Position numbers and translations under genes: made by a program
Shown here: positions 1 through 12,145 of the stretch, in pieces
Position numbering within the stretch: the first letter of the stretch is position 1
Layout: each line of letters begins with the position of its first letter
DNA from: Coix lacryma-jobi var. lacryma-jobi
Lineage: Eukaryota > Streptophyta > Magnoliopsida > Poales > Poaceae
Direction of reading: 5' to 3'
DNA length: 64,000 nucleotides
Assembly (NCBI GenBank): GCA_009763385.1
Contig: CM019828.1
Location: 20,531,000-20,594,999 of the forward strand
Notes under the pieces: model-generated
What the model was told of the DNA's origin: nothing
The model's input: only the letters and a program-made list of their open reading frames with translations
Database searches by the model: none

Positions 1-2089
1 GGGATCCATCGAAGTACATGGTCCAGAGCTCGGCTTGAATCTGTGCCGGCGGGAGCTGAGTGTCGGTCCATTCAGCAACGAAGTCTGCCAATGCTTGCGA
101 CTTGATGGCCTTTCGCGGGGCATAGGTGATGGTCTCCCCCATTAGTTCGGCAGACCACTTGGCGATGCGCCCCGTGGCCTCCCGATTGTTGACGATCTCT
201 CCGAGGGGGAAGGACGACACCACCGTCACGGGATGAGCGAGGAAGTAGTGCTGGAGCTTGCGCCTTGTGACGATGATGCCGTAGAGCAGCTTTTGGATGT
301 GCGGGTACCGGACCTTGGCCTCGGAGAGTACCTCACTGGTGAAGTATACCGGTCGCTGGACCGGCAATGTATGACCCTCCTCGTGCCTCTCGACGGCTAT
401 GACCGCGCTAACCACCTGAGTGGTTGCGGCCACATAGAGGAGGAGGGGCTCGGGGGAATCGTCACCTTCGGCTGGTCGCGGGGGCACGAGAATTGGTGCA
501 GAAGTCAGCAGCCCCTTCAACTTGGTTAAGGCCTCCTCCGCTTCGGCGGTCCACGCAAAGTGTTCCGTCTTTTTTAGCAGGCGGTAGAGGGGTAGCGCTT
601 TTTCCCCTAGCCTCGAGATGAATCTGCTGAGAGCGGCTAGGTAGCCTGTTACTTTCTGCACACCCTTGAGGTCACGAATCGGGCCCATCCTTGTGACTGC
701 TGAGATTTTTTCAGGGTTTGCCTCGATCCCCCGTTGTGAGACGATGTAGCCAAGCAGCATGCCTCGAGGCACACCAAAGACACACTTCTCGGGGTTGAGC
801 TTCACATTCTTGGCCCGGAGGCACTCGAACGTGGTCTCGAGGTTGCTGATGAGGTTCCCTACTTTTTTAGTTTTAACCACGATGTCGTCGACGTAGGCCT
901 CGACGGTCTTGCCTATGTGCTCGCCAAAGATGTGCTGCATACATCGTTGGTACGTTGTCCCGGCGTTTCGAAGGCCGAAGGGCATCGTAACATAGCAATA
1001 CATACCGAATGGCGTGATAAAAGAGGTCGCGAGCTCATCGGATTTTCTCATCCTAATTTGGTGGTAGCCGGAATACGCATCAAGGAACGAAAGCACTTCG
1101 CACCCAGCAGTGGAATCGACGATCTGGTCAATTCTTGGTAAAGGAAATGGAACTTTTGGACATGCTTTATTCAGACCAGTGTAATCTACACACATCCGCA
1201 TTTTTCCATTCTTTTTCCTAACTAGTACAGGGTTAGCTAGCCACTCTGGGTAAAATACCTCCTTGATGAATCCGGCCGCCAAAAGCTTGTGCACCTCCTC
1301 GCCGATGACCCTGCGCTTTTCCTCGTCGAAGCGGCGCAGGCGTTGCTTCACCGGTCTGGACCCGGCCTGGACGTTGGCCTCCCCCCGCTCGACGCACTCC
1401 ACGTCGCAGTGGTATGCGTGCTCGTAGGAGGTGTCAACGGTGATGACCCCTTTTGGCCCCGGCATCTTGAGCTTCAAGTACGTGTAGTTAGGAATCGCCA
1501 TGAACTTGGCGTAGCCTGGCCGGCCGATGATGGCGTGGTAGGTCCCTTGGAAGCCGACCACCTCGAAGGTGAGCGTTTCCTGTCGGAAGTTTGCCGGCGT
1601 GCCGAAGCAGACCGGCAGGTCGATGCGCCCGAGGGGGTGGGCCTTCTTTCCTGGTACTACTCCGTGGAACCCCCCGACACTGGGTCGGAGCTGTCCTTCT
1701 GAAATCCCCAGGAGGTCGAGGGTCTCGAGGTATATGATGTTGAGGCTCGAGCCCCCATCCATCAACACCTTGGAGAACCGAACGTCGACTATGACGGGGT
1801 CGACGACGAGGGGGTAAGCCCCCGGGTTTATGACCCGGTCCGGATGGTCGTCACGATCGAACGTGATTGGCGCATCGGACCAGTCAAGATACCGGGGGGC
1901 GTCGTGGCCAAGCGAAAAGATTTCCCGACGCTCCTTCTTTCTTTCTCGAGCTGAGAGCCCGACGGTCGGCCCCCCGTAGATCATGTAGCAGTCGCGTACT
2001 GGGGGGAAGTCGCCATCTGCGTTTCTGCCGCCGCGTCGATCGGTATCCTTTCCCTTAGGCGCGTCTTCCTTCTTATCGCCAAGCTTGGA
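1..2089 (-). pseudogene. pol: pol of element 1: protease, RT, RNase H (partial)
   Basis: On the minus strand the aspartic protease site DGGSS is encoded at 1745-1759, the RT motif YVDD near 884-895, and the first RNase H near 560-60. The second RNase H begins at about 40 and is cut by the window edge. About 280 bp present in the complete element between protease and RT are missing here (junction near 1369). The RT to RNase H stretch looks open by eye and is better preserved than in the complete element. Integrase and 3' LTR are outside the window. Confidence 0.85.
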
Positions 2090-4491
2090 GTAGTAGCCCT
2101 TCAACAGTCGGCAGTCTTTCAACTTGTGGTTTACGGGGCCCCTGTGGTAGGTACAGGGATCCTCGAGCATCTGGTCGAAAACAGCCCCATCGGGGGGGCC
2201 TCGGGGCTTCTTAGGCTCGAGGGCGCCCGCGAGCACCTCTTTGTCGTCGTCGTCATCGGCGCCACGCTTAGCCTTCTGGCCCTTGCGTTTGTTTTTCTTC
2301 CTTTTGTTGCCGTCATTGCTGTCGTCCTTGGCGTCGTTGCCCTTGTTGGAGCCCTCCGGCGCGATCACCGCCTTGCCTTTGTCCGTGGAACGGCCAAAGA
2401 AAGCCCCCACTGCTTCGTCGCCCGAAGCAAAGCTGGTGACGCGATCCATCAGGTCCTCGACCGTCCCGGGACGGTAGCGTCCTAGCTCATGAACAAGCTC
2501 TTGGCATGTCATGCCCGCGAGGAACGCAGAGATGACGTCCTCGTCAGGCACGTGGGGGAGCTCGAGACGCTGTTTCGAGAAACGTCGAGCGAAGTCGCGG
2601 AGGGGCTCGTCCGCCGCCTGCCGGCAACGCCGTAGGTCCCAGGGGTTGCCTGGACGCACGCAGGTCCCCTTGAAATTCCCGTCGAAGACCCTGACTAGGT
2701 CGGCCCAGTCATGGATCCGATCCGGCGGGAGCCCCTCGAGCCACCGGCGGGCGGTGTCCGAGAGGTAAAGTGAGAGTTGGCGGATGATCACGCGGTCGTC
2801 GTTTTTCGCTCCGCCCAGTTGGCAGCCAAGGCGGAAGTCCGAGAGCCAGAGCTTGGGCTCGACCTCCCCGTCATACTTCACGATGTTGGTCGGCGGTCGG
2901 AAGCGGTCGGGGAGGGTCGAGCTGCGGATGGCCCGGCTGAAGACTCGGGGGCCCGGGGGCTCGAGGACCTGCCGGTCCTCGTCGCTGTCGTAGCGCCCCC
3001 CTCGATGGGCGCTATAGCCACGCTCTTGGGCCCCCTTGTCCTTGCGCCGTCGGTTGATGTCGTTGCGGGCGTCGTTGGGGTTTCGAGGCGGCCGGTTGTC
3101 GACGATCCGTTCGCGGACCGGCCTAGCTCGAGAGGCGTCCGGCTGGTGGACGGATGCCTCGCGAGCGTCGTGGGGTGTGTCCGCCGGTCTCCCCGAGGCT
3201 GCCCCGCGTCGGCGTGACGCCGAGCTCTCGGCCTGCTGTACCGCGGCTGTCTCGAGGAGGTTTTTCATTTCTCCGAGCATGCGTCTGGCATCGGGGTTGG
3301 AGACGGCGGGCAGGTCACGGAGCATCATAGCTGCCGCCACCACGTTCTGGCCAGCTCGCGGGAAACATACCTCGGGGCATGCTGGTGCCCCGTCCTCGAG
3401 GATCCGCCGGTGGACCTCTCAAGCCCGGCCTCGAGCTCCGGCTCCTCGGGGCTGGGGTGGTTCCTGCATCAGGGTTTGCCGGAGCTGCAGCAGGTGTCAC
3501 CGTTCCTCCTCGGCTTTGGCGATTGCCTCTTGCACTTGGGCGAGTTGCGCCGCCCGGCCATCGTCGTGCTTAGGCGGCACAGCCGGTGCCGGAGGTTCGT
3601 CCCTTCCCTGAACGCGTGATCCGCCTGCCGCGGCCACGTCGCTAGGTCCCTCTAGGTCGAGCGCCGGCCTGCCATCGTCGCCTTCGTCCTCGGTGTCGCA
3701 TGCGACTCCCTCGAGTTGGAAGCACTCCCTGGTGGGATCCCAGAGGTCGGGGTCGTGGTAGTCGTATTCGTCGGAGTCGGAGCTGTTGACGGCACGCCGC
3801 CTTGATCGATGCTGGGACCGCAGCTCGCGGTACCATTCTCCGACGGTGGCCCGCCGAGGTGGCTCGAAGGCTGGCAAAAAGTCGCGGTCGACGCACGCGG
3901 GGTGGACGATCTCCAGGCTGGCCATGGCCTGCAGCAGCGCGCCCGGATGCTGCTCCCGGTCCGCCATCGTCTGGTCCTGATGGCGCTCATCGCGGCGGTG
4001 GGCGCATACAGCCGCAGAGTTGTCGAGGCCAACCGGGAACCGCTGGCGCCGAGCGCGGCGCGACCCGTGCGGGAGGAGGCTGAATGGCGTCGACGGCGCG
4101 CGGCTCGGAGGCCTCTGGCCTGGTTCCTGGTCCGTACGCATGATGAATGTGAAGTCGCTCAGCGGGCGTGGGAGCGCCCTGGAGGTCTCCGGCCGCACGC
4201 CGGGCCGGTTTCCCCTTGGGGACCCTGCACCAGCTACGGGGGGTAGGTGTTTGCCGCGGGTACCGCCTGCGCCCGGCGACGACGGTGACGACGGCGCCGC
4301 TCGCGATGTGGCGACGCGTGGTGGTGCGGGTGACGCGTCGCGCCCCCCGCGCGGGGTGGCGTGACGCGCACTCCGCTCAGGCCCTTCGTGGAGAGCAGAG
4401 TCAGCTCGTCGCCGTTGCCTGTGGCCAGGAACTCGAGGCTCCCGAACCAGACGACGGCTCCAGCCGAGAACGGAAGAGGGGATGAAGCCAT
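2090..4491 (-). pseudogene. gag: gag of element 1 (broken)
   Basis: The start is the ATG at 4491-4489, shortly after the primer-binding site; the first residues MASSPLPFSAGAVVWFGSLE match the complete element. An acidic stretch with SDSDEYDYHDPDLWDPT lies in the 3497-4198 frame. That frame ends at a TGA (3499-3497) where the complete element has an Arg codon, so a CGA-to-TGA change is likely. The zinc-knuckle-like CTYHRG region lies near 2110-2170. Gag would form the particle and package the RNA; here it cannot be read through. Confidence 0.85.
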
Positions 4492-4529
4492 CCAGGAATC
4501 AACGAGAAATCGGCTCGGACACGCGAAGT

Positions 4530-4549
4530 CCCCTACCTGGCGCGCCAAC
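4530..4549 (-). other. Primer-binding site of element 1
   Basis: On the minus strand GTTGGCGCGCCAGGTAGGGG follows the LTR end. The core TGGCGCGCCAGG is identical in the complete element at 20534. From memory it is complementary to the 3' end of a plant tRNA-Arg (CCU type); the tRNA identity is an inference. Confidence 0.8.
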
Positions 4550-4808
4550 TGTCGGTGTTTCGTACCCGGGGGTACCACACCAACGAGTGATATGATCGCG
4601 TGCTTCTCTTCCTAGATGGTGATGCAAGAGGACACAAGGATTTATCCTGGTTCGGGCAAAGAAGGCCCTACGTCCAGCGGGGGGGAGATGTTCTTGTATT
4701 ACTTGCACCTAAGTGCTTGTACAGGGGAGAATACAAGCTCAGTGAGCGTAGACCGGAGTCCGAACTCGTGTGTTGTGTCCGTCGTCCTGAGTGAGGGCCC
4801 TAGCGTCC

Positions 4809-4820
4809 CCTTTTATAGAG
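4809..4820 (-). promoter_or_regulatory. TATA box in the element 1 LTR
   Basis: CTCTATAAAAGG on the minus strand, in the same place as in the other LTRs of the family (17068, 20241, 34293). Confidence 0.75.
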
Positions 4821-5099
4821 CAAGGGGAGGCCAGGGTTACACGAAAGTATTACAGGTGTCGGGACGCATGGTGCCCCATACGGAGAAGGGTAGGAGCTCT
4901 GTCTTGTCGGGGCCACTGGAGCCGATGTGATTGTCGCTGTTGAGGCGTCCTTGGGTCGTGGCTTCCATCCTGGGCGCGGGCGTGGTGGTGCGACAAGGCG
5001 GGAGCCGTACAGCACCCATCCCGGAATGTACAGTACGCGGCGGGGTCCCTCCGGGTCTTGGGGTACCTGTCCTCCAATAGCACGAAAGGTAGTTAGGGC

Positions 5100-5310
5100 T
5101 CGAAGGGCGCGGAGCCGGCTTCGAGGTGGTGCCACGGGGGCTCGAGGGGCACAGAGCCGGCCTCGAGGTGTAGCAGTGCAGAGCTCGAGGGGCGCGTAGC
5201 CGGCCTCGAGGAGTTATAGCGCAGGGCTCGAGGGGCGCGTAGCCGGCCTCGAGGGGTTACAGTGCAGGGCTCGAGGGGCATGTAGCCGGCCTCGAGGAGT
5301 TACAGTGCCT
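5100..5310. repeat. Second LTR minisatellite, units of about 50 bp
   Basis: About four imperfect units built around GGCTCGAGGGGCGCGTAGCC and CGGCCTCGAGG. The counterpart in the solo LTR is at 16585-16795. The young complete element has only one such unit per LTR. Confidence 0.8.
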
Positions 5311-5564
5311 GGAATGGCCAAACAGTGCTGCACTGGTGCCCTTTTGCCCATGCTTGTGGTGAAAACGAGACTTGACCTCTACACCGAGTTACTGTGGTAC
5401 ACGCCGTGTACTAGTGGACATGACCGGAGTAGGTGAAGGCATTAAATGCGTGGTATGGGCTGGTACGGCTGTCTGAGCAGCTCGAGGTCCGTGTGTTAAG
5501 GCTCGAGGTGTGGGGGCGCGCATGCCCGAGGTCTGGAGGGCTCGAGCGAGACGGAGAGCGATCG

Positions 5565-5815
5565 TGCTCGCCCGAGGCCTGGCTGGGAGGGCTCGGGCGA
5601 GACGGAGACGGAGCGTTCGCCCGAGGCCTGGCTGGGAGGGCTCGGGCGAGACGGAGACGGAGCGTTCGCCCGAGGCCTTGCTGGGAGGGCTCGAGCGAGA
5701 CGGAGATAGAGCGTTCGCCCGAGGCCTGGCTGGGAGGGCTCGGGCGAGACGGAGACGGAGCGTTCGCCCGAGGCCTAGCTGGGAGGGCTCGGGCGAGACG
5801 GAGACGGAGCGTTCG
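5565..5815. repeat. U3 minisatellite, 49-bp units (element 1 LTR)
   Basis: About five tandem units of roughly 49 bp. Each has arms GCCCGAGGC and GCCTCGGGC-like around a short centre, so each unit can fold into a hairpin. The same array is in the solo LTR (15957-16330), and a related one is in both LTRs of the complete element. Confidence 0.9.
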
Positions 5816-5863
5816 GGTGTTTGCGTTGATTGGGGGTACCCTTTTTTGTACCACCGACAAATG

Positions 5864-6253
5864 CGGTGTAAACTTCATAGCTTGTAAGACATTTATTTAA
5901 GAACCCACTCGTGTATGCATAAATTCCTTGCAAAACGTGCATTGCTTGTTAGAAGCCAATCTTGTATGCATAAAAATGTACAGCAGGTAAGGCAGAACTC
6001 ATTTAGCAGATATAAACTTATGGCGCATAAAACATAAGTGGTGACGAGATTATAAAAGCACTATAGACCACTAGGTATAGATATGAGATTCACCGTTGGT
6101 TGCATTGGATGCATGAAGATCAATGTTCAGTATGTATAAAAACGAAAATTACTCACTGCGCGCGGATAAGAATGAACTCATTCAGCAGATAGCAACGGGC
6201 TGGCGCGTAAAAATATGTGATGACGGGGTCCAATTTCACTATAGACATTTTTC
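5864..6253. repeat. Long direct repeat, copy 1
   Basis: About 390 bp, starting GCGGTGTAAACTTC and ending CACTATAGACATTTTTC, repeated at 6935-7323. Each copy is itself a diverged dimer: CAGAACTCATTTAGCAGATA and GAATGAACTCATTCAGCAGA are related, about 190 bp apart. Confidence 0.85.
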
Positions 6254-6934
6254 AGAGGACGGGCGCATCCGGGTGCGCGTCTGTGGTGCACGCGCGTGGG
6301 GCAGACTCGGGCGCCTGGTCGCCTCGCGCGCGACCGCGGTCCGCGGTGCGCGCCTCTGGACGCCGCGTGACGTGGTCCAGGGTCGGGCGCGTCGCGACGA
6401 AGTGGGTGCGCCTGCTCCAGACGAGTGATGACGTGTGCGGCTGCTTTTTGGTTGGTGCGGACGACCCGGATGCTGCCGCGTGCTACTGCTTTTCACATTG
6501 CTTTAAAACCTTGCGGAACCTGTATAGAAACATATTTGCGTTCGAAAAACACATAACAACCAAAGGTCCGATGCATTAAAAGTATTACATATTTGTTTCT
6601 GTTGTACGTATGTCTTTAAACCCCTTGCGGAACCTGGATCAAAACCTATTTGCGTTTGATGTCTATTAGAAATGAAAGGTTGGATGCATAAAAAGTGTTA
6701 CGTAGGCTGTTTCTGGGTTTAAAAAAATCTGGTGACAGGTCGATAAATGAATGGGTGTTTAGAAAATTTGGATGCATAAAATCCTTGGGATGAAGATGTG
6801 CACTTAGAGTCATAAGGGATAAAAGGTCCCGCACCCCAACATGTTCAGCTACCAGTTTTGATGCATTCAGTGGGTTGGCAGGAGTAGGCTTTCTACAGAT
6901 AGCAGAACCATTGAGTGTTGGCACGTTTTATTGT

Positions 6935-7323
6935 TGCGGTGTAAACTTCGTAGCTTGTAAGACATTTATTTAAAAACCAACTCCTGCATGCACAAATTCC
7001 TTGCAAGCCTGCATTGCTTGTTAGAAGCCAATCCTGTATGCATAAAAATGTACAGCAGATAAGACAGAACTCATTTAGCAGATATGGACTTATGGCGCAT
7101 AAAAAATATGTGGTGCCGAGAGTCCAAAAGCACTATAGACCACTGAATATAGATATGGGATTGATCGCTGGCTGCGTTTGATGTATGAAGACCGATGTTT
7201 AGTATGTATAAAAACGAAAATAACTCACTGCGCGCGGAAAGGAATGAACTCATTCAGCAGATAGAAACGGCCTGGCGCATAAAAATATGTGATGACAGTC
7301 GTCCCATTTCACTATAGACATTT
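6935..7323. repeat. Long direct repeat, copy 2
   Basis: Second copy of the 5864-6253 sequence, same orientation, roughly 85-90% identical by eye. It lies just upstream of the transposase promoter. The DNA between the copies (6254-6934) has a GC-rich half (6255-6480) and a small tandem duplication around CTTGCGGAACCTG (6501-6543 and 6612-6656). No gene was recognised there. Confidence 0.85.
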
Positions 7324-7497
7324 TTACGAGGTGGCCAACGCTTTCCTCGTCTCGATGTACAAAAATCTTATACACTTTTTGCGACTAATGCATAAAAAAT
7401 TCTAGGCAAAGGAATTTTGCTCCGGCTGAGGAAAGACTCTTTTCGGTGGGTGTCCGACAGAGTCACAGAGGTGATGTCTGTCACATCCTACTGGCAG

Positions 7498-7504
7498 TAT
7501 ATAA
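7498..7504 (+). promoter_or_regulatory. TATA box of the transposase gene
   Basis: TATATAA about 94 bp upstream of the first ATG (7598), followed by a CT- and C-rich leader. Position and context suit a pol II core promoter; no other start evidence is available. Confidence 0.55.
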
Positions 7505-8034
7505 CGCCCGCGGGTTCTCGGTCCCCTAGGGTATTCTCCAGAAGAATCCCCCCGGGCCGCCCGCCCACCAACCCCAAACTCCCCTCGTGTTCCGGTCATG
7601 GTGGGTGGGGCGTCATCGGCTGCGCCACCGGGCGTGAGCGCCGCCGGATCTGGAGGTGTGGGCGGCGAGGACGTCCTGGAGTCTGCCTTCCGTCGGAGGC
7701 CCCTCGCACTGATATCGTCGGGCCAATCAAGCGACCCACGCAGTTCAGCGATGGGTGCAGCCAGGGCGGCGACTCGATCCACCCCGGAGTTCGTCACGCC
7801 GGATGCCGTTCTTCGTGCTCCAGGAGATCCAGGCGTTGATGATCAACGGCGCGGTGTGCCGGGCTGTCTGTGGCCGCCTGAGTTACCTACTGCTGGCTCC
7901 CACGACATGGACACTCCATCTGTGACTCAACTGTACACCCATGCAAGTACCCAGCAAAAAAAATCCTTCCCTTTCCGTTTTTCAGTTGACATGTAAGTGG
8001 AAACCACATTATTTGGTTTGTGTGTTTAAGGCGC

Positions 8035-8445
8035 ACGAAAAGTTGTTTTTTTCTTCAATTGAACTGTTTTTTCATGGTTTTAAAAAACTGGGAACCTTGG
8101 TTCCCCCACAGAAAAAGAAGCATCTAGGTGTGCAACCCAAGTGTATTTGTAGATCCTCGTAAATAGTCGTCAATTTCATATGTCGTTCTCATTAACACCG
8201 GCACCACATCGTCTGCTTGCAATTTTTTTATACTATGCATACAAAAAGTTGTCTTGTTCCTTCGTATGACAGTTTTTGCATGGGTAAAAAGAAAAATTGA
8301 ACACCTTGGTTCCCAGACTAAAAAAATACATCTAGATTTGTGCAACCCAGATATATTTATGCAACTTGGTAAATAGTTGTCAATTTCATAAAACGTTCTC
8401 ATTTACGCGTACTGCACCCACCTCTGTTTTGCAACTTTTTTATAC
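8035..8445. repeat. Tandem duplication in transposase intron 1, about 210-bp period
   Basis: Two imperfect copies share ACCTTGGTTCCC, TGCAACCCA and GTCAATTTCATA, in the same order and spacing. They lie in the intron before the FAR1 exon. No coding sense was recognised. Confidence 0.7.
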
Positions 8446-11294
8446 TGGTCAGAAATGGAATTTATGCGACCTGCTAGTGTATTGATGCATCACCTACTGG
8501 TCATCAATAATCCATATGAACAGGGTGGTCTTCTACTCCCCAAGCACACAAAAGAATGTTTAATATGAAAACTGATAATTTATTTAACGCAACAGTTCAT
8601 ACGCATTATTAGATGATTTTGTGACATCTAAAAGACAACGATGGCGTGTGTTTCCAAAATTCGAGTGGAAATTTATGCATACTCTTGGTAGTTCGTACGT
8701 ATCGTTACATGGGTTTGTGACATCTATGAGACACAATTGATATGTGTCTCCAAAAATCCAGTAGATATTTATGCAAAGTTAAGATAAACATTTGCGTTAT
8801 ATATCTATACAATTTTTCAGATGATTATGGACACATATAATGTTTTTTTCGCAGTAGTTCATACTCAAGTATGATTGTTATAGCCCATTGATGCTGTTTG
8901 TATACATTTTATTGCTGATGGAACTAATCGACGCTATATTAACTACGATGATTTGTTGCAGCCCCATGACATTGATGACAGAATTGTTCCAAGGGTGGGT
9001 ATGCAATTCAGATCAGTTGAGGATGCGTATGGTTTCTATTCACACTATGCTGCTGTTGTGGGATTCGGGATCAAAAAATATCGTGAGAAAGATGGATGCA
9101 AGTGGTTAAATTGTGTGAGGGAAGGTAAGTGCAAATTCTATAAGGATGGTGTTGTCCGTGTGCGCAAGAAGACAACTAAAAGAGTAAGTTGTTTGGCTGA
9201 GCTTAAACTGAAGAAGGTCTTTGATGATGATGGAAGGCTATTTTCTGTAGTTATTGATGTGGCTAATAACCTTAGCCATAACCATGATTTCCTTCTGTCA
9301 CCGTCTGCTACCAAGAATTTCCACTGCAACAAGCAATTGGATCCCACTTACCGAGAGTTCATTGGTTCAATGCAAGATAGCCATGTGCCAACGCATTGTG
9401 TGATGGACATCATGGCGAAAATGCATGATGGTGCTGAAAATGTGCCACTCACAAAGAGAGACTTGGAGAACATGTAAGCTATTTGTACTGAAAACAACGT
9501 TTTTGAACTGATTGTTATTGGTTCAGTGTTGCATAAATATTTTTTTGTAACTGATTGTTATTGGTTCAGTGTTGCATAACGTTTAAAAGACACAGTGGCA
9601 TATATGTTATACATCTTGTATGTGCACAAATATTTTTTTTACATGGTTTGTATGCATACTTTTAATTACTGACTATGTGGTGATGTGTATGGATCAGTAT
9701 ATATATCACATGTCAACAGGTTACACATACTACTGGTTATTGTGGATCAGTATATGGATCTAGTTATAGACAACAGCAGTGTCATATAATATTTTATGCA
9801 TTATAGATCTATTGTATATACATCCCCCTACACTTCTTATTCATGTGTACTCCGCATTAAAAATCTCAGCACACAATTAAGATGTGGTTATTGTGTTTGT
9901 AGGAAGGCTGCACGAGCAAGAGAAGCACAGATTGATGATGTTGCAAAACTGATCGCTTTCTTCACACATTGTAAGCAGCAAAACACGCAGTTTTATTGCG
10001 ACTTCCAGCTCGACAAAGATGGCAAAATTGTAAGCATCTTCTGGTCCAACGCAAGCATGCAAGGGGAATATACAGATTTTGGTGATGCTGTAACATTTGA
10101 TACTACTCATAAGACCAATCTGTACCAGAAGCCTTTGGCAATGTTTGTTGGTGCTAATCACCACTTGCAATGCACTGTTTTTGGGATTGCATTGCTGGGC
10201 GATGAGACAACGAAGACATTTGAGTGAGTTTTTAATACCTTCAAGACATGCATGGGCGGTAAAGCTCCCTAGTGTATTCTAACAGGTAATACCTTGAAGA
10301 ATTCGTGAATTTGATGATTGTCATTTTTATGCATTAGAACTATAAGTTTGGTGCTTGTAACATGGTTGGTTGTCAGTTTTGTGCAACTTATTTCCATACT
10401 TGTTGCGGCATTGCCGTGTTTTTATACTTCTGTGTGCTGATTTCTACTCGCAGTTATAAAGTAATCATGTCCATGACACTGACCCCCACCCCCACCCCCC
10501 ACAACCACACACAAACACAATGCGGACACATTTAGATAAAGTTGTCTTAATTATTAAACTTTTGGTGTGTGCTATAGATGAGTCTTATTGTTGTTGTTTT
10601 AATGCCTATGTAGACCAAGATCCAGCCATGCCGGAAGCCATAAAACTTGTCTTCCCAGAAACAACACATCGTCTATGCCTATGGCATGTTATAAACAAGT
10701 TTCAGCCCTTGCTAAATGAATTATATGCAAGGTTTGAGAAACCGAATTTCAAGGAGAAGCTCCAATCTGTCATCCACCACCCTCTGACTCCAAGTGAATT
10801 TGAAACTGCATGGGCGCTGCTGCTAAATGAGTTTGGTTTGGAGGCTGACCCAACACTGCAAAGCCTCTATCACATACGCCATGACTGGGTACCTTGCTTC
10901 TTCAAAGATGGATACTGTGGCACGATGTCGTCAACCCAACGTTCTGAAAGTGTGAACCACATCGTGAAAAAATGTCACGTTGATGCCAACACACCGCTGC
11001 ATCTGTTTGCGATACAGATGATGAAGTTCATACATCGCCGCAAGATGGATGAGGCAACAGAGACATATGGGTGCACGGTATGTGCTCGTCTGTTGCTGTG
11101 TTTTTATGCACATTGTGTTACTGTTTTAACCTGAACATATCAAGTTCTGATGCACCTTACGTTATTGGCTAATCTGCATTTTCTAAGAACTCTAACAAAT
11201 GTATGGTTGATCTCTATATACTAATGCATAAATTTACTATACATCTCTAGTGATTGCTTATATGCATCTCCTACATCAGTTTTTCTGTCCCCAA

Positions 11295-11317
11295 CCCCCC
11301 CCCCCCCCCCCCCCCCC
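11295..11317. repeat. C homopolymer of 23
   Basis: Twenty-three consecutive C in the transposase intron 11078-11449, with shorter C runs near 10483-10500 and 11418-11427. Exact length in the real genome is uncertain for a tract like this. Confidence 0.9.
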
Positions 11318-11971
11318 TCCATGCTTATCTTGGGCAAAAAAGTTTTAATGCGTGTATGCCATTGTTGATATACATACCTATTGAATCTCATAAAAATGGT
11401 TCTTTCGTATAACTAATCCCCCCCCCTTTATTTGTACTATGTTGCACAGAGCGAGATAGTGACAAATTCAAGTTGGGCATTTGAACTACGTGTGGCAAGA
11501 GTGTACACGCGTGCTGTGTTTAGCCGCTTCGAAGAGTCAATGAGGTCTGCAACAGCATTTCGGATAACAGAAGACCCAGCAAGAGGTAGAAATTTGTGGC
11601 TAGTGAAGCACACATCTACATCGAAGAAAATTGTATGGGGTCAGCATCAGTTTGAAGTGACTATAAACGAAGAAAGTGGCCATCTGACATGCGAGTGCAA
11701 ACAATGGGAACACACAGGCATGTTGTTTCATTGTTCTATGCATTTTCACCCTTGCTCATGAATTTTGGTGACTGCATACATGAATTGTTCTGTATACATG
11801 AAGTTATGCATTGTGTATATGAAAACAAGTTGGATGCCATACAATTCTTGGTACAAAGATATGCATAAAATTCTATGATGCATAAAATTGTAATTAACAA
11901 TGCATAGACAGTGTGCCTGTATGCATGATATGTTCTGTATATAAAGTTGTTGTCACAATGCATAAAACATA

Positions 11972-12145
11972 CACTACACCATAGCCCCAGAATAGCGTCA
12001 GCCTGTCGGTCGGTATAGGACGGTATAACGACTTTCGATCGGTCGGTATAGATCTATGCCGACCCTTAATAGGTGTCGCTGAAAGTGGCGTCGGTATAGC
12101 CTATACCGACCGACACAGGCTATAGCGACCGACAGTCTAGTGCCT
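11972..12145. repeat. CACTA left subterminal repeats
   Basis: Multiple direct and inverted GTCGGTATAG / TATACCGACCGAC words within the first 175 bp of the element. Confidence 0.85.

Larger units (their letters stand above)
1..5859 (-). mobile_element. Ty3/gypsy LTR retrotransposon, Tat clade (element 1), truncated by the window edge
   Basis: Read on the minus strand, the order is 5' LTR (5859 to 4550), primer-binding site, gag, protease, reverse transcriptase, RNase H, and the start of a second RNase H at the window edge. The order, and the second RNase H downstream of the first, fit the Tat clade of plant Ty3/gypsy elements. It is the same broad family as the complete element at 19067-34585 but a different subfamily: its LTR U3 repeats match the solo LTR at 15906-17357 better. 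Compared with the complete element it lacks about 280 bp between protease and reverse transcriptase (junction near 1369). Its 3' half lies outside the window, so its target-site duplication cannot be checked. Confidence 0.93.
4550..5859 (-). repeat. 5' LTR of element 1
   Basis: On the minus strand it begins TGTCGGTGGTAC at 5859 and ends CACCGACA at 4550, followed directly by the primer-binding site. It has a TATA box and two kinds of U3 minisatellite. Length is 1,310 bp. The ends and the R/U5 part match the solo LTR at 15906-17357 and the LTRs of the complete element. Confidence 0.95.
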
